A program made the translations under genes and the position numbers. A DNA stretch of 64,000 bases from Lindgomyces ingoldianus (lineage: Eukaryota; Ascomycota; Dothideomycetes; Pleosporales; Lindgomycetaceae), in contig NW_022985183.1 of the NCBI RefSeq assembly GCF_010093535.1, forward strand, positions 842,956 through 906,955, given 5' to 3'. Each line of letters opens with the position of its first letter. The stretch's first letter is position 1. Below are positions 38,701 to 51,422 of the stretch, piece by piece. Below the pieces are notes generated by a model, which was not told the DNA's origin, did not search any database, and was given only the letters and a program-made list of their open reading frames with translations.

Positions 38701-41331
38701 TTATAGTTAAAGTAGGTGTTATTTTTAATTATAAACTTAAATCTTTATAAAGCCTAGTTATATAATTAGTAAAGGTAGCAAAACTTTTTAATCTCTTCTA
38801 GCACTACAGCATTAACATTATAGCTAGCGCTAGTTAGCATTTTCTAGAGTCTCTCTATGCAAAGGTGTCTAAATTAGTAGTAGAGGCAGTAAAGTTTTAA
38901 TTTAGTAAAAAAAGACATAAATTCTTCTTTACTAATATTAAAAAAAAAGTGTTTTTATTTTTATATAATAAAGATAGTAGTTTTGTCTTTATGTATAATA
39001 ACATTTAAAATGTTGTTAAAGTATGCACCTATTTAGTTTACGTCTACTAAAGATAGTAGGAACAGTGTTAGAGTGTTTAAGATGTAATACATTACATTAC
39101 TAACTAGGTTAGTAATTTATATAGTACTAATTAATTTTATTAATTTTTATTTTTTAAAGCTAATACTTTTTTTTCTTAGTGTTTAGTCTACTTTTGTATA
39201 AGGGAATTCTTGTAGGTATGCTTTAAGTTATAACTTCCTTACAGTAGAGATTCTTACTACGCTAGTATTCTATAGTTTACCTTAGTATACTATACAGTAT
39301 TAATCTTTAAGGATAAACTGTTCTGCGTATTCTTTAGGTTCTAGGCTGTAGATGTCCTCTGCAGTTGCGCAGTAAAGAAATGTAGCATTAGTAAGGTAGT
39401 TAATAATTTTTTTACTTTTCTTTTTATTTAAGTTGTTATTATTATGTAACTTCTTTTTTTTTTACTTTAGTTTACCTTTAAACTTTTAAATGTATATATT
39501 TACCTCTTTACATATTAGTGTCTTGTTATAGAATTCTTTATATAAAAAGATATATTAGCATTTTACATAAAATTAATCTATGTAAGAATAATTTATTAAC
39601 TAACATTCTTTTTTATAATAGATAAAGCATTACTTTAATTATGTAAAGGACTATAGTTTAAATAATCCTTTATATCCCCTTAGGCTTTTTTTATGTTATT
39701 AATAGCTATGTGTATGTAGTAAGCTATATTACTTATTAGTGTAGTACACATCTTAGAATTTATTTATAAATACATTATTCTATTAATTAATTATAACTTA
39801 AAGTGCTAAATAAAGGTTACTATATAGTGCCTTATATATAAGCTTAATTAAGAACATTACTTATTTAAGTTTAAGTTGCCTTTAGCATGCTTATATAATA
39901 GTAGTGTAAAGTAGTATTTTGCTTTAGAATTATAAACTAAGAGCTTTTTATGTAAGAGTAAGTTTATTAATTATAGCTTTAAAAGCTTTATATAAAGTTT
40001 TTATAAAGTTTTTTTATTTACTTTATGTAAAGCTTATTATTGTTTAATCTGTCTAATACTAGTTATAGTTTATATTAGTATTAAAGTAATTACTAAGCTG
40101 CTTATATAGTAACTTTTATAATTATCCTAGACTAATATTATAAAGGTAAAACATGTGTACGCGCTTTTTAAAAATAGTAAGGTGTTAGTAGAGCTTAATA
40201 AATACTATAGCCTTATTAGCTAGAATATTATATAGTTACTCTATATAGTTGTTCTTTTTTCTTTATGCCTTCTAAAATTATATAACCTTCTTAGGCGTAA
40301 GGTTCTCTGCTGTAATATCTTGTGTAGGTAAAAGTTAGTGTAAATTATATAGTAATTAAATTGTATATAGTAGGTATAAGCTTTAGGGAATCTTATGTAG
40401 AGCTATAGCTATAGGAATATGTAGCTGCCTAGTTGTGCTCTTGTATAGTAAGCTATTATAAGGTAGTTATACTAATTATAAAGGAAGTATTAGGTTTATA
40501 AGTAATTTATATAGAGACATCCTCTATTATGTTAAGACTAGTAATAGTAGTAATAGTTTTATATAATGCTTTAGTAAAATAGTAAACATGTGTTCTTTTT
40601 TTATAAGTTTATATAGTGTAGTAGCCTTTATTATGTCCTTTTTAAAGCTAATACTTTTATTTTATAGAGTAGTAATTAGTTTTTATAGAAATAGTTAGCT
40701 AAGATCTTTAAAGTGTATAAGCTTTTACTTTATAAAGTTATTTTAAAAGTTCTTAAGTGTACATATATCTGTTATGCTTAACATGTAAAGTTTTATAATT
40801 AAGTTAGCTATGTATAAATTAAGCTTCTTTTTAAGTGTGTTATTTAATAGTTTAATTTTATTTACTTAATTTTTAATATTTATCTACTTTACTAGGGTCT
40901 TTGCTAAAATGCCTATAAAAAGTATATATTAGTTATATGTTAATACATTATGCTAGCTAGTTATAGATAAAGCTAGTGTTGCTTATTACTTTATAGTAGT
41001 TAGTTATGTGTTATTGCGCGCTGTCTTACTTCTTGTTGTACGCTGCCTCTAAACAGCCTTATATAAAAAGATAAAACAGACCTCTTAGCATTAAATAAGC
41101 ACTACTATTTATATAATACTTTTAAATAGTATTATATAGATAGGTTTCTTACTCTTACTTAGGTAACTAAATAAAGATTTATAGCTACTTATATATAAAT
41201 TAGACTTTATTTTTACTTTTGCTAATTTATAGTTAAAGTAGTAAAGAAAAAAATTCTTTTTATACATAAACTTTTAAATAAAAAGGTATAAAAAAAGCTT
41301 TTTTTTTTATAGTATTTAAACTACTAATTAG
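35723..41331 (-). pseudogene. Y gag-pol, RIP-inactivated Ty1/copia polyprotein
   Basis: On the minus strand the integrase core lies at about 38050-38700 (read as VLYVINVDTLF, then ELLDYIMHN, then VKALND and LVPTLLVF), matching the layout of fungal Ty1/copia integrases. The start of the reverse transcriptase lies at about 37300-37620, with a degraded FNSRFVDE-like segment and KSRLV-like segment. The gag/protease part would lie at about 39000-41300 but is too decayed to define. Every frame has many TAG/TAA codons. Recognition of the copia class comes from integrase motif order, so I am less certain of the limits of each domain. Confidence 0.7.
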
Positions 41332-41597
41332 TGTTAAATAGACTCTTTACTAGCTAGCACTTAGTGTTAGCAAATGCGTATAAGACAGAGAGGTTTGCAC
41401 AGTGTAAACATTGCATAAGGGTGTTAAGTAACTAGTGTTAATTACTTCTTATTTTTCCTTTATACAGAGGAAAAGAGGGATATTTAGATGTTTGCGCACA
41501 GAGGTTCGCGCACAAGCATCATGTGACATAGATACGTGATCCTGCTCGTGCGTGATCGCTTGTATCTAGGCCGCGACGCTGCTGCTGCGTACAGACA
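41332..41597 (-). repeat. Y right LTR
   Basis: 266 bases. The outer end keeps GCTCGTGCGTGATCGC and GGCCGCGACGC, which are mutated in the left LTRs. Confidence 0.92.
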
Positions 41598-44482
41598 CAT
41601 AAGCTTAAAAATCCTCTAAAGCAAAGTTTGTACTAGAGTTATGCATAATATAGTCTAGGGGTTCTTAATAGGTGTTAATCTAGTATTTACACAGTGCATT
41701 CTAGGTATTTTATGTAAACATAGATTTTAGGAATATAGCAGCCTAAAATAATGTGTTTACATTAATAACATATAAGACATTTTTATTATTAATTTATATA
41801 ATATTAATAATAACTTTATAGTTAAAGTAGGTGTTATTTTTAATTATAAACTTAAATCTTTGTAGGGCTTAGTTGTATAATTAGTAGAGGTAGCAGAACT
41901 TCTTAATCTCTTCTAGCACTGCAGCATTAATGTTGTAGCTAGCGCTAGTTAGCATCTTCTAGAGTCTCTCTATGCAGGGGTGTCTAAATTAGTAGTAGAG
42001 GTAGTAAAGTTCTAATTTAGTAAAAAAAGACATAGATTCTTCCTTACTAACATTAAAAAAAAAGTGTTTTTATTTTTATATAATAAAAATAGTAGTTTTA
42101 TCTTTATGTATAATAACATTTAGAATATTGTTAAAGTATGCCCTAAGTTAGTTAGCATCTGCTAGTAATAGCAGGAATAGTGTTAAAGTCTCTAAAATGT
42201 AATACATTACATTACTAACTAGGTTAGTAATTTATATAGTACTAATTAATTCTATTAATTTTTATTTTTTAAAGCTAATACTTTTCTTTTTTAGTGTCTA
42301 GTCTACTTTTATATAAGGGAATTTTTGCAGGTATGCTTTAAGTTATAACTTCTCTATAGTAGAGATTCTTACTACGCTAGTATCCTATAGTTTACTTTAG
42401 TATACTGTATAGTATTAATCTTTAAGGATAAACTATTCTGCGTATTCTTTAGGTTCTAGGCTGTAGATGTCCTCTATAGTCACACAGTAAAGAAATGCAG
42501 CATTAGTAAAGTAGTTAATAATCTTTTTACTTTTTTCTTTATCTAAGTTCTTATTATTATGCAACTTCTTTTTCTTCTACTTTAGTTTACTTTTAAACTT
42601 TTAAATATACACATTTACTTTCTTATATATTAGTGTCTTGTTATAGAATTTTTTATATAAAAAGATATATTAGCGTTTTATATAAAATTAATTTATGTAA
42701 AAATAATTTATTAACTAATATTCTTTTTTATAACAGATAAAGCATTATTTTAATTATATAAAAGACTATAGTCTAAATAATCCTTTATATCCTCTTAGGC
42801 TTCTTCTATGTTATTAATAGCTATGTGTACGTAGTAAGCTATATTACCTATTAGTGTAGTACATGTTCTAAGATTTATTTATAAATGCATTATTTTATTA
42901 ATTAATTATAGCCTAAAGTGCTAAATAGAGGTTACTGTATAGTGCCTTATATATAAGCTTAATTAAAAACATTGCTTATTTAAGTTTAAGTTACCCTTAG
43001 CATGCTTATATAATAGTAGTATAAAACAGTATCTTGCTTTAAAATTATAGACTAAGAGCTTTTTATATAAAAGTAAGTTTATTAATTATAGCTTTAAAAG
43101 CTTTATGTAAGGTTTTTATAAAGTTTTTTTACTTACTTTATATAAAGCTTATTATTGTCTAATTTATCTAATACTAGTTATAGTTTACATTAGTATTAAA
43201 GTAATTACTAAGCTACTTATACAGTAACTTCTATAATTATCCTAGACTAATATTATAAAAGTAGAACATGTGTGCGCGCTTTTTAAGAATATTAGGAAAG
43301 ATGCTTACATATAATGCCTTAAAAATAGTAAGGTGTTAGTAAAGCTTAATAAATACTATAGCCTTATTAGCTAGAATATTATATAGTTACTTTATATAGT
43401 TATTTTTTTTTCTTTATGCCTTTTAAAATTATATAACTTTCTTAGGTGTAAAGTTCTCTGCTGTAATATCTTATATAAGTAGAAGTTAGTATAAATTATA
43501 TAGTAATTAAATTATATGTAGTAGGTACAAGCTTTAGAGAATCTTATACAGAGCTGTAGCTACAGGAATATGTAGCTGCTTAGTTATACTCTTATATAGT
43601 AAGCTATTATAAGGTAGTTATACTAATTATAGAGAAAGTATTAGGTCTGTAGGTAATTTATACAGAGACATTCTCTGTTGTGTTAAGACTAGTAATAGTA
43701 GTAATAGTTTTATATAATGCTTTAGTAAGATAGTAAATGTGTGTTCTTTTTTTATAAGTTTATATAGTGTAGTAGCTTTTATTATGTCCTTTTTAAAGCT
43801 AATGCCTTTATTCTGTAAAGTAGTAATTAGTTTTTATAAAAATAGTTAGCTAAGATTTTTAAAGTGTATAAGCTTTTACTTTATAAAGTTATCTTAAAAG
43901 TTTTTAAGTGTACATACATCTATTATGCTTAACATGTAAAGTTCTATAATTAAGTTAGCTATATATAAATTAAGCTTTTTTTTAAGTGTGTTATTTAATA
44001 GTTTAATTTTATTTACTTAATTTTTAATATTTATCTGCTCTACTAGGGTCTTTGCTAAGATGCCTATAAAAGGTATATATTAGTTATACATTAATACATT
44101 ATGTTAGCTAGTTATAAATAGAGCTAGTGTTGCTTATTACTCTATAGTAGTTAATTATGTGTTGTTACGCGCTATCTTACTTCTTATTATACGCTGCCTC
44201 TAAACAGCCTTATGTAAAAAAATAAAACAGACCTTCTAGCATTAAATAAGCACTACTATTTATATAATACTTTTAAATAGTATTATATAGACAGGTTTCT
44301 TACTCTTACTTAGGTAACTAAATAGAGATTTATAGCTACTTACACATAAATTAAACTTTATCTTTACTCTTACTAATTTATAGTTAAAGTAGTAAAAAAA
44401 AAAATTCTTCTTATACATAAACTTTTAAATAAAAAGGTATAAAAAAAGCTTTCTTTTTTATAGTATTTAAACTACTAATTAG

Positions 44483-44748
44483 TGTTAAATAGACTCTCTA
44501 CTAGCTAGCACTTAGTGTTAGTAAATGCGTATAAGACAGAGAGGTTTGCACAGTGTAAATATTACATAGGGGTGTTAGGTAACTAGTGTTAATTACTTCT
44601 TATTTTTCCTTTATATAGAGGAAAAGGGGGATATCTAGATGTTTGTGCACAGAGGTTCGCGCACAAGCATCATGTGACATAGATACGTGATCCTGCTCGT
44701 GCGTGATCGCTTGTATCCAGGCCGCGACGCTGCTGCTGCGTACAGACA
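44483..44748 (-). repeat. X right LTR
   Basis: 266 bases. The outer part keeps CCAG and GCCGCGACGC sites that are mutated in the left copies, so RIP is weaker here. Confidence 0.92.
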
Positions 44749-47700
44749 AAAGGTGTATTTACATTTCTTTTAGTAATTTAAGTTTACAAATGCTAGGGCG
44801 TGTTTATATAACCTAGTATAGTTCTATATGTTTCTCTACTAACTTTTTAGAAGGTCTTAGTGTTTTAAGGTCTTTTATGTCTAAATATATATAATTATTT
44901 AGGTGTATTTTTAGTGTAGGTTTTTTTTTTATTTACTACTTTTTCTATAGCTTCTTAGGCTAATTAGGCTTCTTTAGTAAGTTTCTAATGTAGTTCTAGA
45001 AGTTTAGTAGTGTGATCTATAGCTTCTAAAGAGTTAGTTAGTTGCAAGCTGTAAAGCTTATATTATAAAAAGTATCTAAAATTAGCTTTGTATAGGGTTT
45101 CCTTAGTTATAGCTAATTCTAAGGTATTAATAATAAACTGTGCTATTAGTAGCTATTTTACCTAATCTATCTACTTATATAAGATATATTTTTATAGAAA
45201 TTTTTCTACTTTTGTGTTTACTCTTTCTGTTTGTCTATCTATTTATAGGTAGTAGGTAGTAAAGAGTTTGTAGTTAATTCTAAAATGCTTAATAAAGGCT
45301 GTCTAAAACTTACTAGTAAATAGTTTATTACAGTTAGAGATAATAACCTTAGGGCAGCTATAAGTAGTAAAGACATTTTTCTTTAGTTTAAATATAAATT
45401 TCTTTACTATAATGCTTTTTTTTTAATAGCTATAGATAGACAAACTTAGTAGTTTTATTAATAACTTATGTAATTATGTTGCATAGTCTTTTAGTGCTAG
45501 GTTTTTATAATAGTAGTAGTCTAGTAATAAAATCTATAGTTATTATAGCCTATAGTTAAACTAGCGCTGTAATTAGTTAGAGTAATCTATAAGGCTTATA
45601 ACACTAAAGATTATTTTTATTACAAGTGTTACATTCCTGTAGGACTTTAGTACATAAGTGTTTTAGTTAGAGTATTTCTTAAAGTATAGTAATTTTAATT
45701 TTTTTCTGTAGTAATCTAATTACTAGGTGTCTAAACATAGGAGCTTTATAATATTCTTTTATTAAGTTTTTCTATTCTTATTTAACTATTATAAGGGAAC
45801 ATAGTAGTTTTTTTTAGTTAGGTCCTTTATAAATTAGTTCTTTAGTTATTTCTTTAAAGATTGTAAATTTCTCTAAGTTTTTCTTATTTACTTTAAAGTA
45901 GTCTACACGCCTACTTAAAGCATTAGCTTATTAGTTGCTGCTTTCTGCTACATGTTTAATAATAAAGTTAAACTAGGCAAGTTCTATAGCCTATTGTATA
46001 TGCATTAGTAAAAGCTTTTTAGTAGTAAAGAAGGTAATAAAGTTTATGTAATTAGTAAAAATTATAAATTATTATTTTAAGCTTTAAAGCTTTACTTTCT
46101 AGTTTCTATATATATTAACTATAGCTTTTAGTTCTTTATTAGGGATAGTATATTTTTGTTCTAGTAGCGTAAACTTTACTAAGTAGTAGGCTACTAGATG
46201 CTATTGCCTATTTTCTTGTTTTTAGAAAAGTGCAGCTCCTTCTGCTTTTAGAAAGGCATCTGTGTGTACTTTTGTCTCTAGTGTAGAGTTATACATTTTT
46301 AGAATAGGGTAGCTTGTTATTATTTACTTTAGCTTTTAAAAAGCTTCTTTTATTTCTGTTGTTTATTAAAATTTCTAAGTTACTTATTCTTTTAAAGTAG
46401 CGTTAGTAAGGGGGAGCGCTATTTTTAAGTAATTCTTAATTATTCTTTGTATATATTCTATAAGGCCTAGAAATCCTTTAATTTTAGTTACTATTATTAG
46501 TGTTAGCTAATTAAGCACTTTACTTACTTTAGTAGAGTCTATCTTTATTTTTTCTTTATTAATAATAAATTCTAGGTATTTAGTTTTCTGTATATTAAAC
46601 TTGCATTTCTCTAGTTATAAATAAAGTCTATATTATTAGAGTTAGTTAAGTATAAGTTTTACTTTAGATACATAGTCTACTTAGTTCTTTTTAGTGTATA
46701 TTAGAACATTATCTAGGTACACTAGTATAAATATGTCTAAGTAGGGGTTAAGTGCAGTGTTAATAACTCTTTAGAAAGTTACTAGGGCGTTTGTTAACTT
46801 AAATAGCATAATAAAAAGTTTATATAGTCCTTCTAGAGTTTAAAAGGCTATTATTTATTTATGTTCTTTCTTAATCCTAATTTTATTAAATCTATCTTAG
46901 ACATTAAACTTAGTAAAATGCTTAGTTTCTTTAAGTTAATTTATAATGTCTTAGATAATTAGTAGGGGGTATTAGTCCCTTATAGTGTTGTTATTTAAAG
47001 TTTAGTAGTTTTAATATACTTTTACCTTACTGTTCTTCTTCTTAGCAAAAACTACTGCTAATGCTACTAGACTGTTGCTTTCTTTAATGTGTCTTTAGGC
47101 TAGCATCTTGTCTATGTACTCCTATAGAGCGTCTTTTTAAGCTTTTATTAAGGGCTGTAGTTTGTAAGTTTTTAGTTATAAGTTTAGTTTAAAGTTAATA
47201 GTGTAGTCCTAGAGTTAGTGTAGTAGCAGTTCTTCTAGATCTTCTAGGGTTTTAAACATGTTTTTGTAATCTAAGTATTCCTCTAGTAGTTTAGTTGTTT
47301 TATAGGTTATTTAATAGATCTTAACCTAATTAAAGTCTTATTTTTTTTTAAATTCTTTAAAGGAGATTTCCTCTAGTTCTTTCTTTATTAGGTAGACAGC
47401 CTAGGCTTCTAGTTTCTAATAGGGGAACCTTTTTAGTTTTTCTTGTAGATAGGTTTTATTTAAGTCTTTATAAGATACTGCTTGTACTGCTTCTGCACTA
47501 TCTTAGTTAGTTAAGGACATAGTTTACTAGTTAATTACTAAGTTATGTTTATAAAGCTAGTTATAGCCTAATATTGCTTAGTATTTACCTTTTAATAGCA
47601 GTATGTTAAAAGATATCTAGTTGTTAGTTTCTTCTACTTTAGTAATAAGTTTTTTTATTTTAAGTTAAATTTATCCTACTCTATATTCTATTAATAAGGC

Positions 47701-50213
47701 GTTAGCTAGGGATACTCTAAAAAGGTTTTTTTTTTTTTAGAAGAGTATGTTGTTTTAATTAACCTATCTAGAGTTAATTACTATAAATGTACATCTGCTG
47801 TCTATTAGGGCAAGTCCTGTCTATTTCTAGCCTAGGCGTTAGAGGGTAATTTTAGTTGTTAGGCTTTAGCCTAGTTCTTATCTAACTATAATAAAGATAT
47901 AGAGTTTATAAGGTGTTTCTTTATAGTTTCTTTTGTTATCTTTATTAACAGCCTTAGCTACTTTTTTATATTTAGTAATTTAATCTAATTATACCTTATA
48001 TTTTTAATGTCTTAGTATTATGCATTCTAGTATAGTACACTAGGCGTCTTTTATCTTGTAGTAGTATAGCATCTAGTTATTTTATTAGTGTGCTTTTTAT
48101 TAGAAGTAATAGAACATGCATGCTGTTCTATTGTTGCATTTAGTCTATAGTTCTTGTTTGTAGTCTATGCTGTTCCTGCAATGGAGGCAGTGTGGCATTT
48201 TGCAGGTAGATGTTATGCTAGTTAGTGTGTTAGTTTTAGGTGCGCTTTCTTATGTTCTACTTAGCTACTAGCTAGCCCTATGCTTAGTTAGCTAGTGTTT
48301 AATGCAATACTTATTACTGCATAGGTACTAGGTATATAGGCATTTCTTAAGGTTGTTCTGTACAGGTATTAGCTAAACCTGTGTCTACCTAGGGTATTCC
48401 TTAGTCCTAATAATTTGCAACAGGTGGCTTTAGTAGGTACACTAGAACTTATTATGTTGCTTACTTTTATAGAGAATATAGTATCCTTTGTCTTATTAAG
48501 TTTCTAGATCTTTTTAAGTAATAGCTAGTGTAGGGGGAGGTGTGTTAGTTTATTTTTAGTATAGCTCTAGTATTAGTAACAGCGTGCATTACTAGTTAGA
48601 GCCTTTTTCTTTGTTAAGAATCTTTTAGAACATTTTCTATTATTCCTCTATGTTTATAACTGTGTAGTGTGTTTTAGCAATTTTCTTTAGTATACTATAA
48701 GTTTTAACATTATTATTAATGTGTAATTTATATATTAATTTTTTATAAACTCTTACTTTATGTGTATTACTACACTTCTAGCAGTTACTGTATGTAAACT
48801 AGTATCTTAGTTCTTAAAAAAAAATTCCTGTTATTAGTTGTTTTAAGAGAAAAAATTTTTTTTTTAATGTTAGCAACGTATGTTGTAGCTTAGGTGTAGC
48901 TTTACTATCCTTTATAAGTAGTAGCTTACTCTAGTGCCCTAAAAACTTTATTGTTGTCTTATACTTTAACTTCCTAGTATTCTATAAGGCATCCTTTAGA
49001 TTTGTAATTGTCCCTGCATTGCTAGTAGAGATGTCTGTCTAGCCTATCTAAGATTTCTTGTCCTGTTAGGCCTTATTTTATATGCATTACTTTTATAGTT
49101 AATTAATTATCTTTATTCTCTAGTTGTTTAGAGTTTAGGCATTTTTAATAAAAGTAACCTACTTTTTTATAGTTAAGGCATGCCTTTTTTTTAAGCTATT
49201 TCTTTTATTTCTTGTTTAAGAGTAGCCTTACACTTTTAAAGGTATTACTCTTTTTTTTAGAGAAGCTACACATGTGTTTAGTGTAACTAAGGTCTATAAG
49301 CTTACTGTTAGCCTGTAGGACTTCTTTTTTTTTTTTTAAAACTAGTTAGCTTTTTTAGTTATCTAGCCTTTTTTTTTCTTACTACATTACTTAGCATGTT
49401 TTTTATTATAAGTAAGTGCTTTCTTAACATAGTTTTTAAAGCTTTTAAGCTTTTTATTATAAGTAAACTTATCTTTAATAGTATTTAAGAGTCTTTTATA
49501 GAACATTTATTTTACAGCTTTCTTGTCTGTTTATCTATAGATGGCTAGCAGTTTCTTAAAGCAGGCTGCATATTATTAGACAGAGCTATTACTTTATTAG
49601 AGAGTGTTTATTCTGTTAACTACTTATTTTTTTTTATTAACTAGCTTATAAATTATAGTTAAAGCTGTTTTAAATAAATTAAGGTTGTTAAAAACTTTCT
49701 ATGTCTCTAGTAGTAAAAGTTTACTGTTTACTTTATAGTTTATCTAATTATTAGCGTAAAGTTAGAACTAGATAGTAGGTAATTCTTCTAAGTATAAGCT
49801 TATTTATAAAATTATTTCTTTATTTATTCTAAAGGCACCTTTATTATATTACATGTAGAGGTAGCATTTAGTAAAAAAAGGTTTTAAGTCTTTAGCAAAG
49901 CTATTAAATGCTTTAGAGGGGGCTAGGCATAGGGTTTTTTTAGACTTAATACTAGTTTTTTTTTAAGTAATATTTCTAAGGTTAGCTACTTCTAGCTAGA
50001 GGGCTTAGATCTAGTAGATGTTTAAGGGTTTTTACTGTGCTTAAAGCTAGAGAGCTTGCTTAAGCTGTTTAAGCATATTTTAAAGATAAAGTATCTGCTA
50101 ATTCTGTGCTTTTTTAGTTACTATAGAAGTCTAGCTAGTGCTAGCAGCTAAAGCACCTGTTATGCTAATGTCTAAGGTAGTAGTAGCTATACTTTATAGG
50201 TAGTAGTAATTAC
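44749..50213 (-). pseudogene. Z gag-pol, RIP-inactivated (main part)
   Basis: Read on the minus strand through many stops. A CCHC-like knuckle lies near 49170. The reverse transcriptase has YLDNVLIYTKKN near 46690-46730, where the catalytic YxDD has become YLDN by a G-to-A change. The integrase catalytic core (PKVIISNCNKLFTSKFW and YYL.IDRQTERVN) is near 45220-45380. The GPY/F-like tail (LRPSKKL, KLLKEM) near 44790-44880 is cut by X, and the pol tail with a chromodomain-like ILDYKRNKYLVK resumes at about 19942 down to 19740. Gag, RNase H, integrase and chromodomain are in the normal Ty3/gypsy order. Confidence 0.8.
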
Positions 50214-50793
50214 TGTTATAATTCTTACTCTAGAAATAGTGTTTTTAGGAGTATGTTAGCCTATAGTGTTATGTTAACAAAAGGGGAAGGACTTAACTTA
50301 ATTAAGTGTACAGTTTGTTAAGCAGAGTATAGGTTAAAAGGAGGTAAAGTAGGCAGGCTTGTAGTTTAACCTAGTAGCTGTATAGGGAGCTAGTAAACCT
50401 AATCTATAGGGATAGGAATAGAGGTATATATAGTGCAAGATATATAAGGCAGTAGTGTTCTCTTTAGAAAGGTATCACAGCTTCTTAGTCTATAGAATAG
50501 AGGGTGTAGAGAATAGACTTAATAGTAATTACAACCTTCTAACTATAGTTGTAAACAGAACTATATACATAAGGTTTGCATGCGCTTGCATGCGTTGCAG
50601 GTATTGCATGCACTGCTTAAGTCCTTATTAGATAGTGCACTCTGCTAGGCTTTTGTCTAAAAGCTGGAGCTATTCCTTATCTGTCCTGTTACGTGATCTG
50701 CCTAGCGCGGGGCTAAGCGTTTTCCATCCGACGTCGTTCGGGCTGTGTGGGACAGCCAGTTGGGTCATTACGGTCTGACTGTTGGCCGTAACA
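50214..50793 (-). repeat. Z right LTR (5' LTR on the element's strand)
   Basis: 580 bases matching the left LTR. The outer 110 bases or so (from about 50680) keep CCG, CGG, TGG and GGCC sites that are mutated in the left copy, so RIP fades towards this edge. Confidence 0.9.
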
Positions 50794-50798
50794 CTAGA

Positions 50799-51031
50799 GT
50801 AGAGATTTGCTTTCTTTATATACATTCTGTTTCTTTACTTAGCAATGTAGAATCTTCTATAAAATACTACAACAGTTTATAAATAATTTGTAAAAGCAAA
50901 GCTTGCTTAGAGTAATAGTTAGCGTATTAAAGTAGGTTGTTTAGGTTAAAGAATAGTTGCAGCATAATAGTTAGCAAAGTAGTATTAGATAAGTAATAGA
51001 CACATAATAATAACATTTAACTACAGCATGT
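50799..51031. other. AT-rich spacer between Z and the solo LTR
   Basis: RIP-like sequence, right flank of the Z insertion site. No family could be assigned. Confidence 0.4.
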
Positions 51032-51232
51032 TGTAAGGCCGGATGTCCCAGAACGGGCCAGTATGGCCTCACCTGACCTGTTTGGAGGTCGTATGACCTG
51101 TGCTTCGTATATAAGCATGAATCCTAACAAGCGAGGCTTGGCAGCGATTCGTCTCTCTTACAATACACTCCTATCTTTCTCCGAAAGCTTGCTCTCAGTG
51201 CTATTCGTGCCACTTACCATCCCATCTTTACA
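51032..51232 (+). mobile_element. Solo LTR, not RIP-mutated
   Basis: 201 bases from TGTAAGGCCGG to CTTTACA, flanked by CATGT (51027-51031 and 51233-51237). It holds a TATATAAG element near 51108 and a CT-rich stretch after it, as in an LTR promoter. It contains many CCA, TCA, TGG and TGA sites and its GC is normal, unlike everything around it. No internal retroelement sequence remains, so it arose by LTR-LTR recombination or is a very short insertion. Strand is inferred from the TATA element. Confidence 0.8.
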
Positions 51233-51262
51233 CATGTAACTAATCACAGCCTAAAACTAAGC

Positions 51263-51352
51263 GTGGCTAATACTAATCTCTAACACACTAATGTAGCTAA
51301 TACTAATTCTTAATACACTAATGTAGCTAATGCTAATCCCTAACACATTAAT
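51263..51352. repeat. Three tandem 30-bp repeats
   Basis: Three units starting at 51263, 51293 and 51323, each reading like GTAGCTAATACTAAT followed by a 15-base half ending CACTAAT, with a few substitutions, then a degraded partial unit. Confidence 0.8.
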
Positions 51353-51422
51353 ATAGCTAGAGAGGTAAAACAGACGCAACTAACTATAATTTAAACATGT
51401 TTTACACAACACGCTATATAAT

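Larger units (their letters stand above)
35457..41597 (-). mobile_element. Y: Ty1/copia sister of X, inserted into X
   Basis: 6141 bp between CATAA duplications (35452-35456 and 41598-41602), with 266-bp LTRs at 35457-35722 and 41332-41597. It sits in the integrase coding part of X. Apart from RIP substitutions and small indels it is colinear with the X halves, and it shows the empty target sites of F1 and A. It is the only uninterrupted copy of this family in the window. Confidence 0.93.
19943..44748 (-). mobile_element. X: Ty1/copia retrotransposon inserted in Z
   Basis: 266-bp LTRs (19943-20208 and 44483-44748) start TGTT and end GACA, flanked by AAAGG (19938-19942 and 44749-44753). After removing F1, A and Y with their duplications, X is about 6.19 kb, against 6141 bp for its sister Y; a 30-odd base insertion near 43290 explains most of the difference. 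The polyprotein is on the minus strand: an integrase segment read as VLYVINVDTLF with downstream VKALND and LVPTLLVF, then reverse transcriptase towards the left end, all heavily RIP-mutated. Y supplies the empty-site sequence for both F1 and A. Confidence 0.92.
18393..50793 (-). mobile_element. Z: Ty3/gypsy chromovirus, minus strand, hosting the whole nest
   Basis: The two LTRs (18393-19009 and 50214-50793) share their sequence, start TGTTA and end AACA, and the element is bounded by the 5-bp duplication CTAGA (18388-18392 and 50794-50798). With X and its duplication removed, Z is about 7.6 kb, normal for the class. Minus-strand order is 5' LTR (right), gag with a degraded CCHC knuckle near 49170, RT, integrase, chromodomain, then the left LTR. 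All protein frames are broken by TAG/TAA. An extra plus-strand ORF lies between the chromodomain and the left LTR. X is inserted between the integrase C-terminus and the chromodomain. Confidence 0.92.

Noticed and set aside
51263..51352. Three 30-bp tandem repeats considered as a CRISPR array or centromere-like satellite
   Set aside because: Head-to-tail with no spacers and only three copies; a minor tandem duplication.
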